DNA of 40,749 nt. Origin: Caldifarciminota bacterium. GTDB taxonomy: Bacteria; Hydrothermota; Hydrothermia; B15-G9; WFZT01. The position numbers and the translations under genes are program-made. The stretch spans positions 1-40,749 of the forward strand of contig WFZT01000246.1 of NCBI GenBank assembly GCA_015489415.1, given 5' to 3'. Below are positions 30,925-38,765 of the stretch, in pieces (position 1 is the stretch's first letter; each line of letters opens with the position of its first letter). The notes under the pieces were generated by a model that was not told where the DNA came from, made no database searches, and saw only the letters and a list, made by a program, of their open reading frames with translations.

Positions 30925-31682
30925 TGTTAAGAAGATACACAAAACTTGAAATTCGTGAGAAAGTTGACGATATAAAGCAAGTGTTGAAGTTGGATTCCTG
31001 CTATGGAAGCATGAAAAAGCTCAGACAAGCTCTTGAAAGTAATGACTACATTCTCCTTTTCTATCCATTTCATAGAGAATCGTTTTCAGGTGCCTCATTC
31101 CTGGCAAATTCATTGAAAGTGATAGTTATAAACTCTTCCCAATCTCTTGGACGTCAACATTACACTTTAGCTCACGAACTCGGACACATTGTACTTGGAC
31201 ACGGAGATACGAGTGATGAGATTAATATAGATATTTCCAGCTCCAGAGAAAAGGAGGCAGATAGATTCGCTGCTGAATTCTTGCTACCAGAGAGCTGCAT
31301 CCGTCCATATTTGGTTAAGTTTCAACACAACTTTTTCAATGCTGTAATGCTTATCTATAAAATTTCACAGAATTTTGAAGTTAGTTTCGAATTTGCACAT
31401 TACCGAGTAAAAGAATACATCAAGTTTAAAGACACTGAAGAACTTTCCATAAGAAACATAAAAGTGACGAAATTGGCCGAGTTGCTCAATGGCAATCTCG
31501 ATATCTACAGGCCTACCGGGGAAAAGTATCTGAGTAGGGAATTATACCTTAATCTTGCCCTTGAAGCCCTGGAAAAAGAAAAAATCAGCATAGGTAGATT
31601 TTTTGAGCTTTTAAATGCACTAAAAAAATTTGACGAACATTTTGATCCTGATGAATTTTATAACCAGGTTAGAGTTAAGTAA
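30924..31682 (+). CDS. ImmA/IrrE-family metallopeptidase
   Basis: The 252-residue protein carries LAHELGHIVLGH with the zinc-binding HExxH at residues 84-88, followed by SREKEADRFAAEFLLP, whose Glu111 is the usual third zinc ligand. ImmA-type peptidases cut an XRE repressor in response to a signal, which matches the gene directly upstream. The C-terminal ~120 residues are helical and of unknown role. The ATG at 30924 overlaps the regulator's stop; a GTG one codon earlier is also possible. The 3' end overlaps the PIN-like gene by 32 nt. Confidence 0.92.
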   Translation: MLRRYTKLEIREKVDDIKQVLKLDSCYGSMKKLRQALESNDYILLFYPFHRESFSGASFLANSLKVIVINSSQSLGRQHYTLAHELGHIVLGHGDTSDEINIDISSSREKEADRFAAEFLLPESCIRPYLVKFQHNFFNAVMLIYKISQNFEVSFEFAHYRVKEYIKFKDTEELSIRNIKVTKLAELLNGNLDIYRPTGEKYLSRELYLNLALEALEKEKISIGRFFELLNALKKFDEHFDPDEFYNQVRVK

Positions 31683-32193
31683 ATATACGTTTTTCTGTGA
31701 CAATACCGTCCTTTCAAATTTCGCAAGTGTCCAAGAAATTGATCTTTTATGCCACATACTTTCTCATGTGGAAAATGCATATACAACGAATCTTGTAATG
31801 AATGAGTTTAACCGACGATTCTATGAAATAAGCATTCCATGTTTAGAGGTCAAGCGAGTACAATCCAAAATTGTTCAAAATTTGCAGAGAATTGAACCTT
31901 ATAGGAGGCTTGGGCAAGGTGAACTATCTCTATTTGTTTTAGCTAAATCACCAGAAACCACATTTATAATTCTTACAGATGATCGAATGGCAAGAAAATT
32001 ATTTGAAAAAGAGGGCTTTCAGGTTCATGTCACCGTTTTCTTGCTCGTTCTTGCTGTATGTTTCGAAATAATCCCTACAAAAATCGCATTTCAGATACTT
32101 GAGGACATGATTGACAAAGGCTACTATTTCAAATTCAAAGGAGAACAAGACGGTTTGTTAAAGAAAATTGAGGATATTTGTGGTGAAAAGTAA
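31651..32193 (+). CDS. PIN-domain-like protein, putative ribonuclease toxin/effector
   Basis: The 180-residue protein has the PIN pattern of spaced acidic residues. Asp17 lies in FFCDNTVLSNFAS, Glu52 follows a helix (NLVMNEFNRRF), Glu91 is in RLGQGELSLFVLAKS, and Asp110/Asp111 are in FIILTDDRMARKLFEKEGF. PIN proteins are metal-dependent RNases and are common toxins. A hydrophobic helix (about 128-141) follows, which is normal for the fold. The ATG at 31651 is favoured over a TTG at 31630; neither has a clear ribosome site, so translation probably depends on coupling to the metallopeptidase gene. No small antitoxin of VapB type is present. Confidence 0.72.
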   Translation: MNFITRLELSKYTFFCDNTVLSNFASVQEIDLLCHILSHVENAYTTNLVMNEFNRRFYEISIPCLEVKRVQSKIVQNLQRIEPYRRLGQGELSLFVLAKSPETTFIILTDDRMARKLFEKEGFQVHVTVFLLVLAVCFEIIPTKIAFQILEDMIDKGYYFKFKGEQDGLLKKIEDICGEK

Positions 32194-32233
32194 TGTCAAA
32201 TCGAAAAATATGCCTTATCGTATCGTCTTCTTT

Positions 32234-33859
32234 TCACACCTTATATCTGTAGGGGCATTGGAGGCAGCGGGATGCCTCTCTTTTTGCATCCTCCAGTGAA
32301 AATTCTTTATCTACAACGATAAATGAGCTCTTCCTCTTATCTGGATGCTCCTGCTCGATTTTTACAGGAGTATAAATCTCTGGCCTTTTATCGAGCTTCT
32401 TCGGCTTTACATAGTATTCAAAGCTAAAGACCCAGTTGATGAAGCTTTTAACAGGTCCATCGTATTTCCTTATTATTTTCTCGGCGAGCTTTCTTCCCCT
32501 TGCGATTGCTTCAACCACCAGAGGGGCACCTCGAATGACGTAAACATTTTCACCCCTAATATTTTCAAGGAGACGTCTCTCAGCACCCTGGCCAATTGCC
32601 ACAATTACCGAGTCTCCGCGGGAAACCGGTGTTTCAACAGACTCGTCAAATTCAGGATTGAATCTGCCGCTTTCATCAAACACACTCACACACTTCTTGG
32701 TATGAACCTCTATCTTTCCGTCCTTTGAAACCAATCGTTTCACACCAAGCTCTCCGTGGAAAACAACCCCCTCCTCAAGTGCCTCCTCAATCTCCTTATC
32801 ATCTGCAGGAAGTCTCTCCGGTGACTTCAGGTCTGTTTTCTCGAGAGAAACGATTGTGACCTTCTTTGCTCCAAGTCTCAGTGAAACACGCGCAGAGTCT
32901 ATTGCAACATCTCCACCACCAATTACAATTACCTCATCACCGATGTCTGGCTTATCCCCCTTATTAACCCGGAAAAGAAAATCGAGGCTCGTATAAACCC
33001 TCTCGAGGTCTTCCCCCTCAACACCGAGTCTTCTTGCCGCATAATCACCGATAGACACGATAACGACATCGTACTCTTTAGAAAGCTCATCCACAGTGTA
33101 ATCCCGACCTAATTCAACGCCCGTTTTAAACTCGATTCCCTCGTCGATCAACCTCTGTACTTCTTTCTTAGTAATGTGTTTCGGCAGCCTGTAATCAGGG
33201 ACTCCATACCTCATCATCCCACCGGGCTCAGGTTCCCTTTCATAAACTGTGACACGGAACCCTGCCTGTCTCAGATAATGGGCAGCCGAAAGGCCTGCAG
33301 GCCCGCCCCCGACGACCGCAACTCCTACATTTCTTTCATTCTTCGGGGGCTTAAATTCGAGCTTTCCATATGTAGATGCAGCCCGCTTGAGATGCTTGAT
33401 ATGGACAGGCTCGTCATATCGCCTCCTCGAACACGCCTTCTCGCAGGGGGCGGGGCAAAGGTATCCAAGAACTCCGGGGAAAGGTGCCTTCTTAGCGATT
33501 AATTCGAGGGCATCGTCAAACCTGCCCTCCCGGATAAGCTGGATATAGCCAGCCACATCAATATCAGCGGGACATGCCCGCCTGCAGGGAGGCTTTTGAT
33601 AAATGGGCCCCTTATAAGCATCAAGGAGATTGAGAAACCAGATAGTGAGGTACCCGATAACAACAGAAATAAATGCGGGGCTCATGCCCTTGTAAACTTT
33701 GGTGAAAAAGTAAATGCTCGGGTATGTAATGGCTATAAAAAACAATCCGGACCCGATTCTGCCCCGGTATAGCTGGCCAAATCCGGGCAGAAAAAATGAA
33801 ATCCAGAAAGCTATCTTTCTCTTCTTTTCCTCTCTTTTAAGCTCCATTTTAGAAGACAA
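32234..33859 (-). CDS. Membrane-anchored GltD-like FAD/NAD(P)H oxidoreductase with TM2-like N-terminus
   Basis: The 541-residue protein starts with two hydrophobic helices (about 17-37 and 55-75). The first holds LPGFGQLYRGRIGSG, which resembles a TM2 domain. An Fe-S-binding region follows (PPCRRACPADIDVAGYIQLI, LCPAPCEKACSRR), as in glutamate synthase small subunits. Then comes an FAD-binding Rossmann motif (VAVVGGGPAGLSAAHYL), then an NAD(P)-binding motif (VIVIGGGDVAIDSARVSLRLG) with a second FAD contact (VIVAIGQG). A final ASRCLQCP retains one CxxC. Fused membrane helices are not part of ordinary GltD. It is the last gene of the minus operon of exported thioredoxin-like proteins and overlaps the barrel gene by 11 nt. 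Confidence 0.85.
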   Translation of the reverse strand: MSSKMELKREEKKRKIAFWISFFLPGFGQLYRGRIGSGLFFIAITYPSIYFFTKVYKGMSPAFISVVIGYLTIWFLNLLDAYKGPIYQKPPCRRACPADIDVAGYIQLIREGRFDDALELIAKKAPFPGVLGYLCPAPCEKACSRRRYDEPVHIKHLKRAASTYGKLEFKPPKNERNVGVAVVGGGPAGLSAAHYLRQAGFRVTVYEREPEPGGMMRYGVPDYRLPKHITKKEVQRLIDEGIEFKTGVELGRDYTVDELSKEYDVVIVSIGDYAARRLGVEGEDLERVYTSLDFLFRVNKGDKPDIGDEVIVIGGGDVAIDSARVSLRLGAKKVTIVSLEKTDLKSPERLPADDKEIEEALEEGVVFHGELGVKRLVSKDGKIEVHTKKCVSVFDESGRFNPEFDESVETPVSRGDSVIVAIGQGAERRLLENIRGENVYVIRGAPLVVEAIARGRKLAEKIIRKYDGPVKSFINWVFSFEYYVKPKKLDKRPEIYTPVKIEQEHPDKRKSSFIVVDKEFSLEDAKREASRCLQCPYRYKV

Positions 33860-35204
33860 CTGTCGCCTTGAGCATCACTCCGCTAAATTCAGGCTCATAC
33901 CTGCAGATTCCACCTGAACACACAAAATCTCCTCTCATCGAACCCACAATGAGATCGAGGCTTAAATTATTGAATATCTGCCCCTTAAACTCAACGTTTG
34001 ACCACCTGTTACGCAGATCCCCCACTCTATTCTGGACAGTAAAGATGACCCCATAATTCTCTCCCAATCCGATGCTGAAAGCCACATCCCTGTCCGTGTA
34101 ATGCTTCCCATCGTCTATCCTTTTCCTGTTTTTAAAAGAAATCTCGAGGCTATAAGTACCCATCTGCCAGCCATAATCAAATTCTGGCTCGATTTCCTCT
34201 CTCCTTCCAACTCCAATTGCAATCTGACCATTTGTGAGTTTTAGATAGCCTAAATCAACCTCCCCATAGTGAGTTTCATCCTGAAACTGATTCTGCCAGA
34301 AGACTTCATTCATATCACTCTTCTTGCCGTAATAACCCGTCGAGTACAGCCGGGAAAGCGAGAGATTGGCTGTGTAGAAGTCCGAAGGGGCAAAGTTTAA
34401 AGTTAGCGCCGCTGCCCTTTCGTCCATTGCCTCATTCAGGTAAATCCCGGATTTATTCAATGTCGGGGGAATGCCATAATCTTTCCCGAAGAGCCAGTAA
34501 TCACGAAATTCCGCCACAGCTCCAAAATTCTCTCGGGAATAGGAAATAGACAAATAATCCGCGAAGCCCTGCTTTTCCATCTGGAGGATTTTATTAAAAC
34601 CAGACCTCATTCCAAATTCAAAATACATGGCAAGGGAGCCTTTCCCGAGGATGGTTCTCAGTGAATAATAGTCAGTCTTCGTGTTATCTTTCGCTCTTGC
34701 CTCAAGTACGCTTCCTCCTACTTTCACGCCCTTCATGAAGTTAAAAAGTGCATCTGAGCCGAAGAGGAGGCTTGTGGAATCTGGCTGAAGCTGATGGTCA
34801 ATATAAACCTTTGAAATTCCGCCAAATGCTTTGACTATGCCAGCAGGGCCAGCTACCTCCATGTAAAGACCGTTTATGAACCTGTCCATCTTCAGGACTT
34901 CATCCTTTGCCGCATAGAGGATTAATCCGCGTCCGAAGGTAATATAAGAAGAGCCGACTCTAAGCAATACGTGCTGATTGTGGGTTTCGGCATATCCTTT
35001 GAGAACACCAAGTCTTTCCTGAAAAGCCATGGTGGTCTCCGGGTGGAAATAGGAATAGTTGAGTCCAAGTGAAAAATTTCCCTGCCAGGCACCGATATCA
35101 GTTTCCTCGATAATTCTGACGCCATCTGATTTATAAAACCTCGTCTCGATTCCACTGGAAAGCGATAAATTTAAGCTCATCAGCACAATTACGAAAATAT
35201 TCAT
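33849..35204 (-). CDS. Predicted outer-membrane beta-barrel protein
   Basis: The 451 residues begin with a signal peptide (MNIFVIVLMSLNLSLSSG) and continue with amphipathic beta-strands rich in aromatic residues and glycine (FSLGLNYSYFHPET, VLLRVGSSYITFGRGLILYA, GSLAMYFEFGMRSGF, YLSISYSRENFGAVAEFRDYW). They end in MLKATVVF, a terminal-strand pattern with a final Phe. The family is uncertain; it is somewhat like DUF6029 barrels of Bacteroidota. The start overlaps the stop of the lipoprotein gene by 4 nt. Its place between two exported thioredoxin-like proteins and a flavoprotein suggests joint work at the outer membrane. Confidence 0.72.
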   Translation of the reverse strand: MNIFVIVLMSLNLSLSSGIETRFYKSDGVRIIEETDIGAWQGNFSLGLNYSYFHPETTMAFQERLGVLKGYAETHNQHVLLRVGSSYITFGRGLILYAAKDEVLKMDRFINGLYMEVAGPAGIVKAFGGISKVYIDHQLQPDSTSLLFGSDALFNFMKGVKVGGSVLEARAKDNTKTDYYSLRTILGKGSLAMYFEFGMRSGFNKILQMEKQGFADYLSISYSRENFGAVAEFRDYWLFGKDYGIPPTLNKSGIYLNEAMDERAAALTLNFAPSDFYTANLSLSRLYSTGYYGKKSDMNEVFWQNQFQDETHYGEVDLGYLKLTNGQIAIGVGRREEIEPEFDYGWQMGTYSLEISFKNRKRIDDGKHYTDRDVAFSIGLGENYGVIFTVQNRVGDLRNRWSNVEFKGQIFNNLSLDLIVGSMRGDFVCSGGICRYEPEFSGVMLKATVVF

Positions 35205-36307
35205 TTTCCTGCCTCCACTGTTAATCTGAAGGAGTCTCTTACCGTGGAATCCGTAAGGGACCAGACCTTGATCCAGACTAATCCCGATGGGGCTGTAGAG
35301 TCGGAATGGTAAAATTCTACCTGATAAGTGCTATCAATCTCGCCTGCTGCAACTGTGTCTATGGTGTGAAGGAATGGCAGGCAATAATTGCCGCACAGAC
35401 TCACAAGCCAGATTGAATCGAGAGAATCCCGGTCAACACTGAGGTAAAAAGTATCGTCAACAGATTGGTTGTTACGAATGTATATCCTCGTTGCCACCTG
35501 GAGTTCTTGAGGGACAGAGAGGACCGAATCAGCTGTATAAACATCCACAGGTTGCACAGCTGACGAGGCAAGGTCATCGAGGGCTATCTTTGCAACATCA
35601 ACGACTTCCTTTGTATTATTATCCTGGAGAAAAACCACGAAATCGACACTGTCTGGATTTATGGCATGGGGAATTTCGAATGCAAAAGCGGATGAATCTC
35701 CACTCATCCCTTCAGCACCACCTACCATATCACGGAGGAGATAGTTGTAAAGCGTATCACCGTTGGGAGCCTGATAATGAATCCCTGATTCAACCATAGC
35801 CACCCTGATTTTTGCTCCATCAAAGGTGGTATCAACACTAACATAAAGAGTTCCAGACCGAGTAGCAGTGTTATAGACCCCACTCAGGTTAAGAACTTTT
35901 CTGTAATCCCTGTTATGCAATTCCTGAATCTTTGCTCCCCACGAAGGTGCTCCTGAGGTTCCTGTGTAGCTTGCCACTCCGTTGAACACGAGATATGGAG
36001 TACCTGGATTGGTGGAACCGTAATAGTAAACTATTCTCGCATTGATATCCTCAGAATCTGCGAGATAGAAGGGGTCGTTGGGATCAGGAACTCCTATGTG
36101 ATAGTTGATAAGGTAGAGGTTGGAATCAGCCTGCATGAGGGAATCTATAATTTCTTCAGCTTCGGGACAGTGGACGCAGGCATCGTTGGAGAAGAGTTCG
36201 ATGAGAACAGGGGCGGAGCCGCCTGTTTGCGGAGCAAACAGGCGGCTCCGCTTTATACATCCTCCCATTAAAATTACTATCAATAGCACAAACGATAATC
36301 TTCTCAT
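35201..36307 (-). CDS. Exported lipoprotein with thioredoxin-like (Omp28-related) domain
   Basis: The 368-residue protein has a lipoprotein signal (MRRLSFVLLIVILMGGC, lipidated Cys17). A short linker precedes a thioredoxin-like domain starting VLIELFSNDACVHCPEAEEIID, with a CVHC redox pair. It continues with INYHIGVPDPND, DINARIVYYYGSTNPGTPYLVFNG, matching Omp28-related proteins. The C-terminal ~200 residues form beta-rich domains. The linker (residues 19-32) is encoded by a perfect 18-bp-arm inverted repeat. Its stop and start overlap the neighbouring genes by 4 nt each. It is a shorter paralogue of the 597-residue protein before it. It may be an oxidoreductase or a disulphide carrier; no substrate is evident. 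Confidence 0.82.
   Translation of the reverse strand: MRRLSFVLLIVILMGGCIKRSRLFAPQTGGSAPVLIELFSNDACVHCPEAEEIIDSLMQADSNLYLINYHIGVPDPNDPFYLADSEDINARIVYYYGSTNPGTPYLVFNGVASYTGTSGAPSWGAKIQELHNRDYRKVLNLSGVYNTATRSGTLYVSVDTTFDGAKIRVAMVESGIHYQAPNGDTLYNYLLRDMVGGAEGMSGDSSAFAFEIPHAINPDSVDFVVFLQDNNTKEVVDVAKIALDDLASSAVQPVDVYTADSVLSVPQELQVATRIYIRNNQSVDDTFYLSVDRDSLDSIWLVSLCGNYCLPFLHTIDTVAAGEIDSTYQVEFYHSDSTAPSGLVWIKVWSLTDSTVRDSFRLTVEAGK
36213..36251. repeat. Perfect inverted repeat inside the lipoprotein coding sequence
   Basis: 18-bp arms (GCGGAGCCGCCTGTTTGC and its complement) with a 3-nt GGA loop. It lies fully within the reading frame and encodes the linker just after the lipidated Cys. The arms resemble intergenic hairpins of this genome, so it may be an inserted repeat tolerated in a disordered linker. 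Confidence 0.7.
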
Positions 36308-38097
36308 TTCACTATCACAAACCTGTAACTTTTATCTCCTGACCTCAAGAAGTAAACACCAACACCGAGATCACTCAGCCTTATCTCAAGTCTATTGCTA
36401 CCAGCCCTAACAGTTCTCTCAAAGGATTTCCTCAACCTCCCTGACGCATCAAAGATGGCAAAATTCATCCTTCCGTTAATGGGTGAGTAAACGTTCATTT
36501 TTAGAACGTTTGAAACTATTCCATTTAACTCAATTTTACCCTGGATGCGTGGCGAAATTCTCTCCTGAACATCCGTATATGGACCCACAAGTACATCATC
36601 AATGTACCAGCCCTCACGATTGACACTCGAATCTGTTACAAGCCTGAACCTGAATTTGGTAACCATACCAGCTATGTCGTTGAGATTTATATTTTCAGCT
36701 CCCCACAGATGGAACCCAGAAAAACTCTCAAGACTAACCCATTTATTACCCTCGAAAATCTCAACAAATCCGTTGTCTCCACTTCCAAGCTGATAGTAGT
36801 GGAAAAACAGAAAAAATCCGTGTGAAGGGACAACAATCCATGGGGACTCGAGATAAGAATCAGTGTTTCCTGGATACGTATGAGTAGAATCGTCACTCGA
36901 ATACCAGCTGTGACGGGGGCTGTGACTTTTACGAGTTGTTATATGCCAGCAATCATTGGTTCCTCCGTGTGTCCACTCACCCACACCGTTTTCCACATTG
37001 TCAAAGAATCCGGGATGGTTTGTGACCTTAAAAGGTATGGAATCAACAAATGTATCCTGGTTTGCGGTCATAGAGAGATGTAACCATGTCATATAATTGT
37101 CCGGTGTATTGGGTGACACCTGAATGGTGAAGGGTGTTGGGCACTCGCCCTGTGAAAAGACAGGAAGCGTATCAAGAGTGGTGTTTGCTGAAGTGATAGT
37201 CAGGTAGGGATCACTTGTCGAGAGAGTCGCCGAAATTCCGGTTAAAGTCACTTTCCCGGTATTCTGAAGTGTCACATACATGTCAACTGTCTCACCAGGC
37301 TGTGCTACATTATTGTTGTTACCACCCGTCTGATCAGATAGACGATATTTGAGATATTGAAGGCCCACCCCCGGAAATAGCCATTGAGTTTCTGCCTGAT
37401 AAACGCTTTTCGTTGCATAATTCTGGACAAACACCACAACCTGACAGTTGTTTTCATTCCAGCGGGGGTCAATGGTAAATTCAGCAGTATCATAAATTGT
37501 CTGATTTGGGGGCACATCTATCGCTTTACCGGTAGCATTAGGGATCATATCTCTCATTACCTGATTATGAATGTCCTCACCATTAGGAGCCTGGTAATAG
37601 AGATTAGACTCGGTGATAACATAGAATAGACGAAGATTGCTATGAGTGGAGTCTGATTCGTTAGAAATCTGAGTGTAAACAAAGCCGGTATTTTTGGTCG
37701 AATCATACTGAACCTGCATATTGATTCCTATGGACGTGGGTTTATTCAGCTCTGATTGAATATAGGTTGGCCAGGGACCAGACTGATAGCCTCCATCTAC
37801 TGTCCCATCAATCCACAGATGAGGTGTGTAATCAGCCCCATAAAAGTTGATTCGTGCAGAATTCTCATCTGGATTGGCAGCATAAAACGGATCAGACCTA
37901 CTTGGCCACCAAGCATGGTACCTTACGACAACAAGCTGGTCAGGAAACTGGTCTAATAAAGCGTCAAGAGCATAATTGGCACTTGCGCAGCCAGGACATG
38001 CAGTGTTCGTGATAAGCTCCCCCAGCACCTTTCTCTGAACTGCCCAAATACTTGCGGGGAGCAACATGATGAGCATGATTACGACAATCTTTTTCAT
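36304..38097 (-). CDS. Exported Omp28-related thioredoxin-like protein with C-terminal sorting-type domain
   Basis: The 597 residues begin with a signal peptide (MKKIVVIMLIMLLPASIWA). A thioredoxin-like domain follows: LITNTACPGCASANYALDALL with a CPGC pair, then VVRYHAWWPSRSDPFYAANPDENSARINFYGADYTPHLWIDG. The middle (about 230-330) is an Ig-like beta domain, and about 340-510 resembles a concanavalin/MAM-like jelly roll (NVENGVGEWTHGGTNDCWHI, GWYIDDVLVG). The last ~75 residues (MNVYSPINGRMNFAIFDASGRL, GVYFLRSGDKSYRFVIVK) match type IX secretion or FlgD-like C-terminal domains, pointing to the cell surface. It lies 3 nt after the TlpA-like gene and overlaps the lipoprotein gene. Confidence 0.85.
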   Translation of the reverse strand: MKKIVVIMLIMLLPASIWAVQRKVLGELITNTACPGCASANYALDALLDQFPDQLVVVRYHAWWPSRSDPFYAANPDENSARINFYGADYTPHLWIDGTVDGGYQSGPWPTYIQSELNKPTSIGINMQVQYDSTKNTGFVYTQISNESDSTHSNLRLFYVITESNLYYQAPNGEDIHNQVMRDMIPNATGKAIDVPPNQTIYDTAEFTIDPRWNENNCQVVVFVQNYATKSVYQAETQWLFPGVGLQYLKYRLSDQTGGNNNNVAQPGETVDMYVTLQNTGKVTLTGISATLSTSDPYLTITSANTTLDTLPVFSQGECPTPFTIQVSPNTPDNYMTWLHLSMTANQDTFVDSIPFKVTNHPGFFDNVENGVGEWTHGGTNDCWHITTRKSHSPRHSWYSSDDSTHTYPGNTDSYLESPWIVVPSHGFFLFFHYYQLGSGDNGFVEIFEGNKWVSLESFSGFHLWGAENINLNDIAGMVTKFRFRLVTDSSVNREGWYIDDVLVGPYTDVQERISPRIQGKIELNGIVSNVLKMNVYSPINGRMNFAIFDASGRLRKSFERTVRAGSNRLEIRLSDLGVGVYFLRSGDKSYRFVIVK

Positions 38098-38100
38098 AAG

Positions 38101-38589
38101 CTACTTGCCTCCTTTAAATTTAACACCACATTTTTCAAGAACTTCCCTAACATCGTTCTTTTCTTTCGGCTTATAACCAACCCTGAAATATATGACTTTT
38201 CCCGTTGTATCCACAACATAGAGGGTTGGTAAGGCCATAACCTTGTACATTAACTTAACCTTTTTCTGCGAATCGAGGAGTACAGGAAATTTCCAGCCCC
38301 GGGATTTTACCATGCTCTTAACGCGTGATATCTTGGATGGATTGTCCTCGTTGATAGAAATTAGATAGAAAAGTGTATCGGGTGAGGAGAGCCACAATTC
38401 CTGCAGTTCTTTTAGCGCGCGTCCACAAGACCTGCACCAGGTAGCCCAAAAATCTATGACAACTGGCTTAGTTTTATATAGTTTACTCAAGGTATAGGTT
38501 TTGCCCTGAAGACTTTTTAGGGTAAAATCAGGCGCTGCCTGCTCTGCATATAGACCTGTTACAAGCAAAGCAAAAATTAAGTACTTCAT
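38101..38589 (-). CDS. TlpA/ResA-like periplasmic thioredoxin
   Basis: The 162-residue protein has a signal or anchor (MKYLIFALLVTGLYA) followed by a complete AhpC/TSA-type thioredoxin fold: APDFTLKSLQGKTYTLSKL, VIDFWATWCRSCGRALKEL with the WCRSC active site, and the cis-Pro segment VMALPTLYVVDTTGKVIY. It should reduce or oxidise disulphides in the periplasm. Three starts are possible (GTG 38598-38601 region, ATG 38592, ATG 38589). The last is preferred because GGAGG lies 5 nt before it, while the GTG is inside that site. It is the first gene of a five-gene operon of exported redox proteins. Confidence 0.88.
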   Translation of the reverse strand: MKYLIFALLVTGLYAEQAAPDFTLKSLQGKTYTLSKLYKTKPVVIDFWATWCRSCGRALKELQELWLSSPDTLFYLISINEDNPSKISRVKSMVKSRGWKFPVLLDSQKKVKLMYKVMALPTLYVVDTTGKVIYFRVGYKPKEKNDVREVLEKCGVKFKGGK

Positions 38590-38616
38590 CATTGCCTCCA
38601 CTGATAGAATACGCCC

Positions 38617-38645
38617 ATTCTAATAAAAATACAGTGTTTTTTCAA
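38617..38645 (-). promoter_or_regulatory. Promoter of the exported thioredoxin operon
   Basis: Minus-strand TTGAAA (38645-38640), 17-nt spacer, TAGAAT (38622-38617). It predicts a leader of about 20 nt carrying GGAGG. It is divergent from the promoter at 38711-38739. Confidence 0.6.
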
Positions 38646-38710
38646 GAAGCAATCAGGTCCGCCGGTGGAACTTCCCAAAACGAATGGAGATTTTTTCCAT
38701 CTTCTCAGAT

Positions 38711-38739
38711 TTGACAGTAAGAGAAAGTTGCGAGAAAAT
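38711..38739 (+). promoter_or_regulatory. Promoter of the acyl-CoA synthetase/ferredoxin gene
   Basis: Consensus TTGACA (38711-38716), 17-nt spacer, GAAAAT (38734-38739). It leaves a leader of about 20 nt with AAGGAG 8 nt before the GTG at 38766. Confidence 0.5.
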
Positions 38740-38765
38740 ATTTCAAAAACAAAGGAGATGTGAAA

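Noticed and set aside
31630-31651. TTG start for the PIN-like protein
   Set aside because: It adds seven residues with no family support and lengthens the overlap with the metallopeptidase gene; the ATG at 31651 is simpler.
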